In this document: positions 6,529 to 7,045 of the stretch, piece by piece | Layout of the letters: every line of letters starts with the position of its first letter | Position numbering within the stretch: position 1 is the stretch's first letter | Origin: Propionicimonas sp. | GTDB lineage: Bacteria; Actinomycetota; Actinomycetes; Propionibacteriales; Propionibacteriaceae | Direction: 5' to 3' | Assembly (NCBI GenBank): GCA_031119515.1 | Contig: JAVHXR010000142.1 | Span: forward strand, 1 to 7,045 | DNA length: 7,045 nucleotides | Notes under the pieces: generated by a model | Told to the model about the DNA's origin: nothing | Database searches by the model: none | Seen by the model: only the letters and a program-made list of their open reading frames with translations | Position numbers and translations under genes: made by a program

Positions 6529-6596
6529 GATACAGTACCGTACTGAATACAGTTCTGTATCGGATACACTCTCGTATCGGATACGCGCGTATCCCA
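6529..6596. promoter_or_regulatory. Four 17-bp-spaced inverted-repeat units: probable TetR operator array
   Basis: Four units begin at 6529, 6546, 6563 and 6580, exactly 17 bases apart. They read GATAC-AGTACC-GTACT, AATAC-AGTTCT-GTATC, GATAC-ACTCTC-GTATC and GATAC-GCGC-GTATC. Units 2 and 3 share a 5-6-5 dyad layout, unit 1 has a degenerate right arm, and unit 4 has a four-base spacer inside a perfect 16-base palindrome, GGATACGCGCGTATCC (6579-6594). Because the units abut, additional perfect dyads arise across the junctions (TGTATCGGATACA 6556-6568; CGTATCGGATACG 6573-6585), and unit 1 contains CAGTACCGTACTG (6533-6545). The array fills most of the gap between the tetR ATG and the transporter GTG, where both promoters must lie. 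Dyads of this size between a tetR gene and its divergent partner are typical operators; binding by this particular TetR is inferred. Confidence 0.8.
6532..6561 (-). promoter_or_regulatory. Candidate tetR promoter inside the operator array
   Basis: On the - strand, TACTGT (6532-6537) fits the TAnnnT -10 pattern, and GATACA (6556-6561) shares its last three bases with the TTGACA -35, with an 18-base spacer. Transcription would start near 6524, leaving a short leader that carries the AGGAGG. Both elements coincide with operator units 1 and 2, so repressor binding would block polymerase directly. The -35 match is weak. Confidence 0.3.
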
Positions 6597-6631
6597 CCCC
6601 GCACCCACAGCGTCCCACGGACGGAGAACTC

Positions 6632-7045
6632 GTGTCGGCATTCCTCTACCGCCTCGGTCGCGCCTGCTATCGCCTGCGGGGGCGGGTGCTGGCGACCTGG
6701 ATGGCGATCCTCGTGGTCCTGGGAGCGCTCGCCCTGACCGTCGGCGGCGCCTACGACGACGCCTTCACGATCCCCGGGTCGAGTTCCCAGAAGGCGCTGG
6801 AGACCCTCGAGGTCACCTTCCCGGAGGCGGCGGACGCGTCGGCGACGATCGTGATCGGTGCCCCGGCGGGCACCCGGGTGGACTCGGCCGCCAACAAGGC
6901 CGCGATCGAGGAGTACATCGACCACCTGGAATCCGAGTTGCCCTTCGTGAAGGGGGCGCAGACCCCGTTCACCGAGTACGTCGACGGCCTAATCAGCGAC
7001 GACGGCAGCCACGCCCTGCTGCGGGTGAGGGTCGAGGGGACGGTG
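6632..7045 (+). CDS. MMPL/RND-family membrane transporter, N-terminal part (3'-truncated)
   Basis: A GTG at 6632 opens a frame that continues to the window edge (138 codons). GGAGAA five or so bases upstream serves as Shine-Dalgarno. The N-terminus has a basic stretch (YRLGRACYRLRGR) followed by one membrane segment (about residues 19-42, VLATWMAILVVLGALALTVG). It then enters an extracytoplasmic domain beginning DAFTIPGSSSQKALETLEVTFPE. The F.IPG..SQ.AL..L...FP pattern right after the first membrane helix is typical of actinobacterial MMPL proteins, which use the proton gradient to export lipids or drugs. A full-length member would have about 700 or more residues and around 12 membrane helices, so the rest lies outside the window. 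Divergence from a tetR gene with a shared operator region suggests an inducible export function; the substrate is unknown. Confidence 0.9.
   Translation, partial: MSAFLYRLGRACYRLRGRVLATWMAILVVLGALALTVGGAYDDAFTIPGSSSQKALETLEVTFPEAADASATIVIGAPAGTRVDSAANKAAIEEYIDHLESELPFVKGAQTPFTEYVDGLISDDGSHALLRVRVEGTV

Noticed and set aside
6506..6925. Upstream extension of the TetR protein to a start near 6925
   Set aside because: The extension runs through the operator array and antisense to the transporter gene, and a perfect AGGAGG precedes the ATG at 6505, where the normal TetR N-terminus begins.
1..7045. A previously undescribed multi-gene system
   Set aside because: Every gene belongs to a familiar family, no gene or long gap is left unexplained, and no toxin, nuclease, reverse transcriptase, phage or biosynthetic cluster hallmark is visible; only the operator arrangement is unusual.

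Overview
The window (about 70% G+C by eye) looks like chromosomal DNA of a high-GC actinobacterium. Support comes from strong G/C bias at third codon positions, GTG starts, a mycothiol-dependent-enzyme family protein (mycothiol is an actinobacterial thiol), and a class A PBP with a Pro/Thr-rich tail. The neighbourhood resembles the Nocardioides/Propionibacteriales group; that placement is an impression from gene types, not a database result.

Left part (1-3918, + strand): an apparent envelope operon. It opens with the 3' end of a class A penicillin-binding protein (transpeptidase motifs intact, N-terminal glycosyltransferase domain outside the window). Ten bases later comes a polytopic GT87-type (DUF2029) polyprenol-phosphate-sugar-dependent glycosyltransferase, and then, touching or overlapping it, a second polytopic GT-C enzyme of the PIG-V-like mannosyltransferase family. 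The likely theme is peptidoglycan synthesis coupled to lipid-linked glycan assembly on the outer face of the membrane. A small MDMPI/DinB-fold protein (3957-4679) follows on the same strand. A hairpin and a possible leaderless promoter precede it, so it may be its own transcription unit.

Middle (4680-5851): an 85-base convergent intergenic region with a perfect 9-bp hairpin, then on the - strand an L-lactate dehydrogenase with all catalytic residues and the lactate-type (not malate-type) specificity glutamine. A -10-like hexamer lies six bases before its ATG, again suggesting a leaderless mRNA.

Right part (5852-7045): a TetR-family repressor on the - strand, diverging from the 5' end of an MMPL/RND-type membrane transporter that runs off the window. 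The 126 bases between them hold the most striking non-coding signal: four inverted-repeat units of the form GATAC-N6-GTATC, spaced exactly 17 bp apart (6529-6596). This is probably a tandem operator array through which the TetR protein controls both itself and the transporter.

I see no mobile element, RNA gene, CRISPR array or clearly new defence or metabolic system. The genes are ordinary; the operator array and the leaderless-promoter candidates are the parts most worth a second look.
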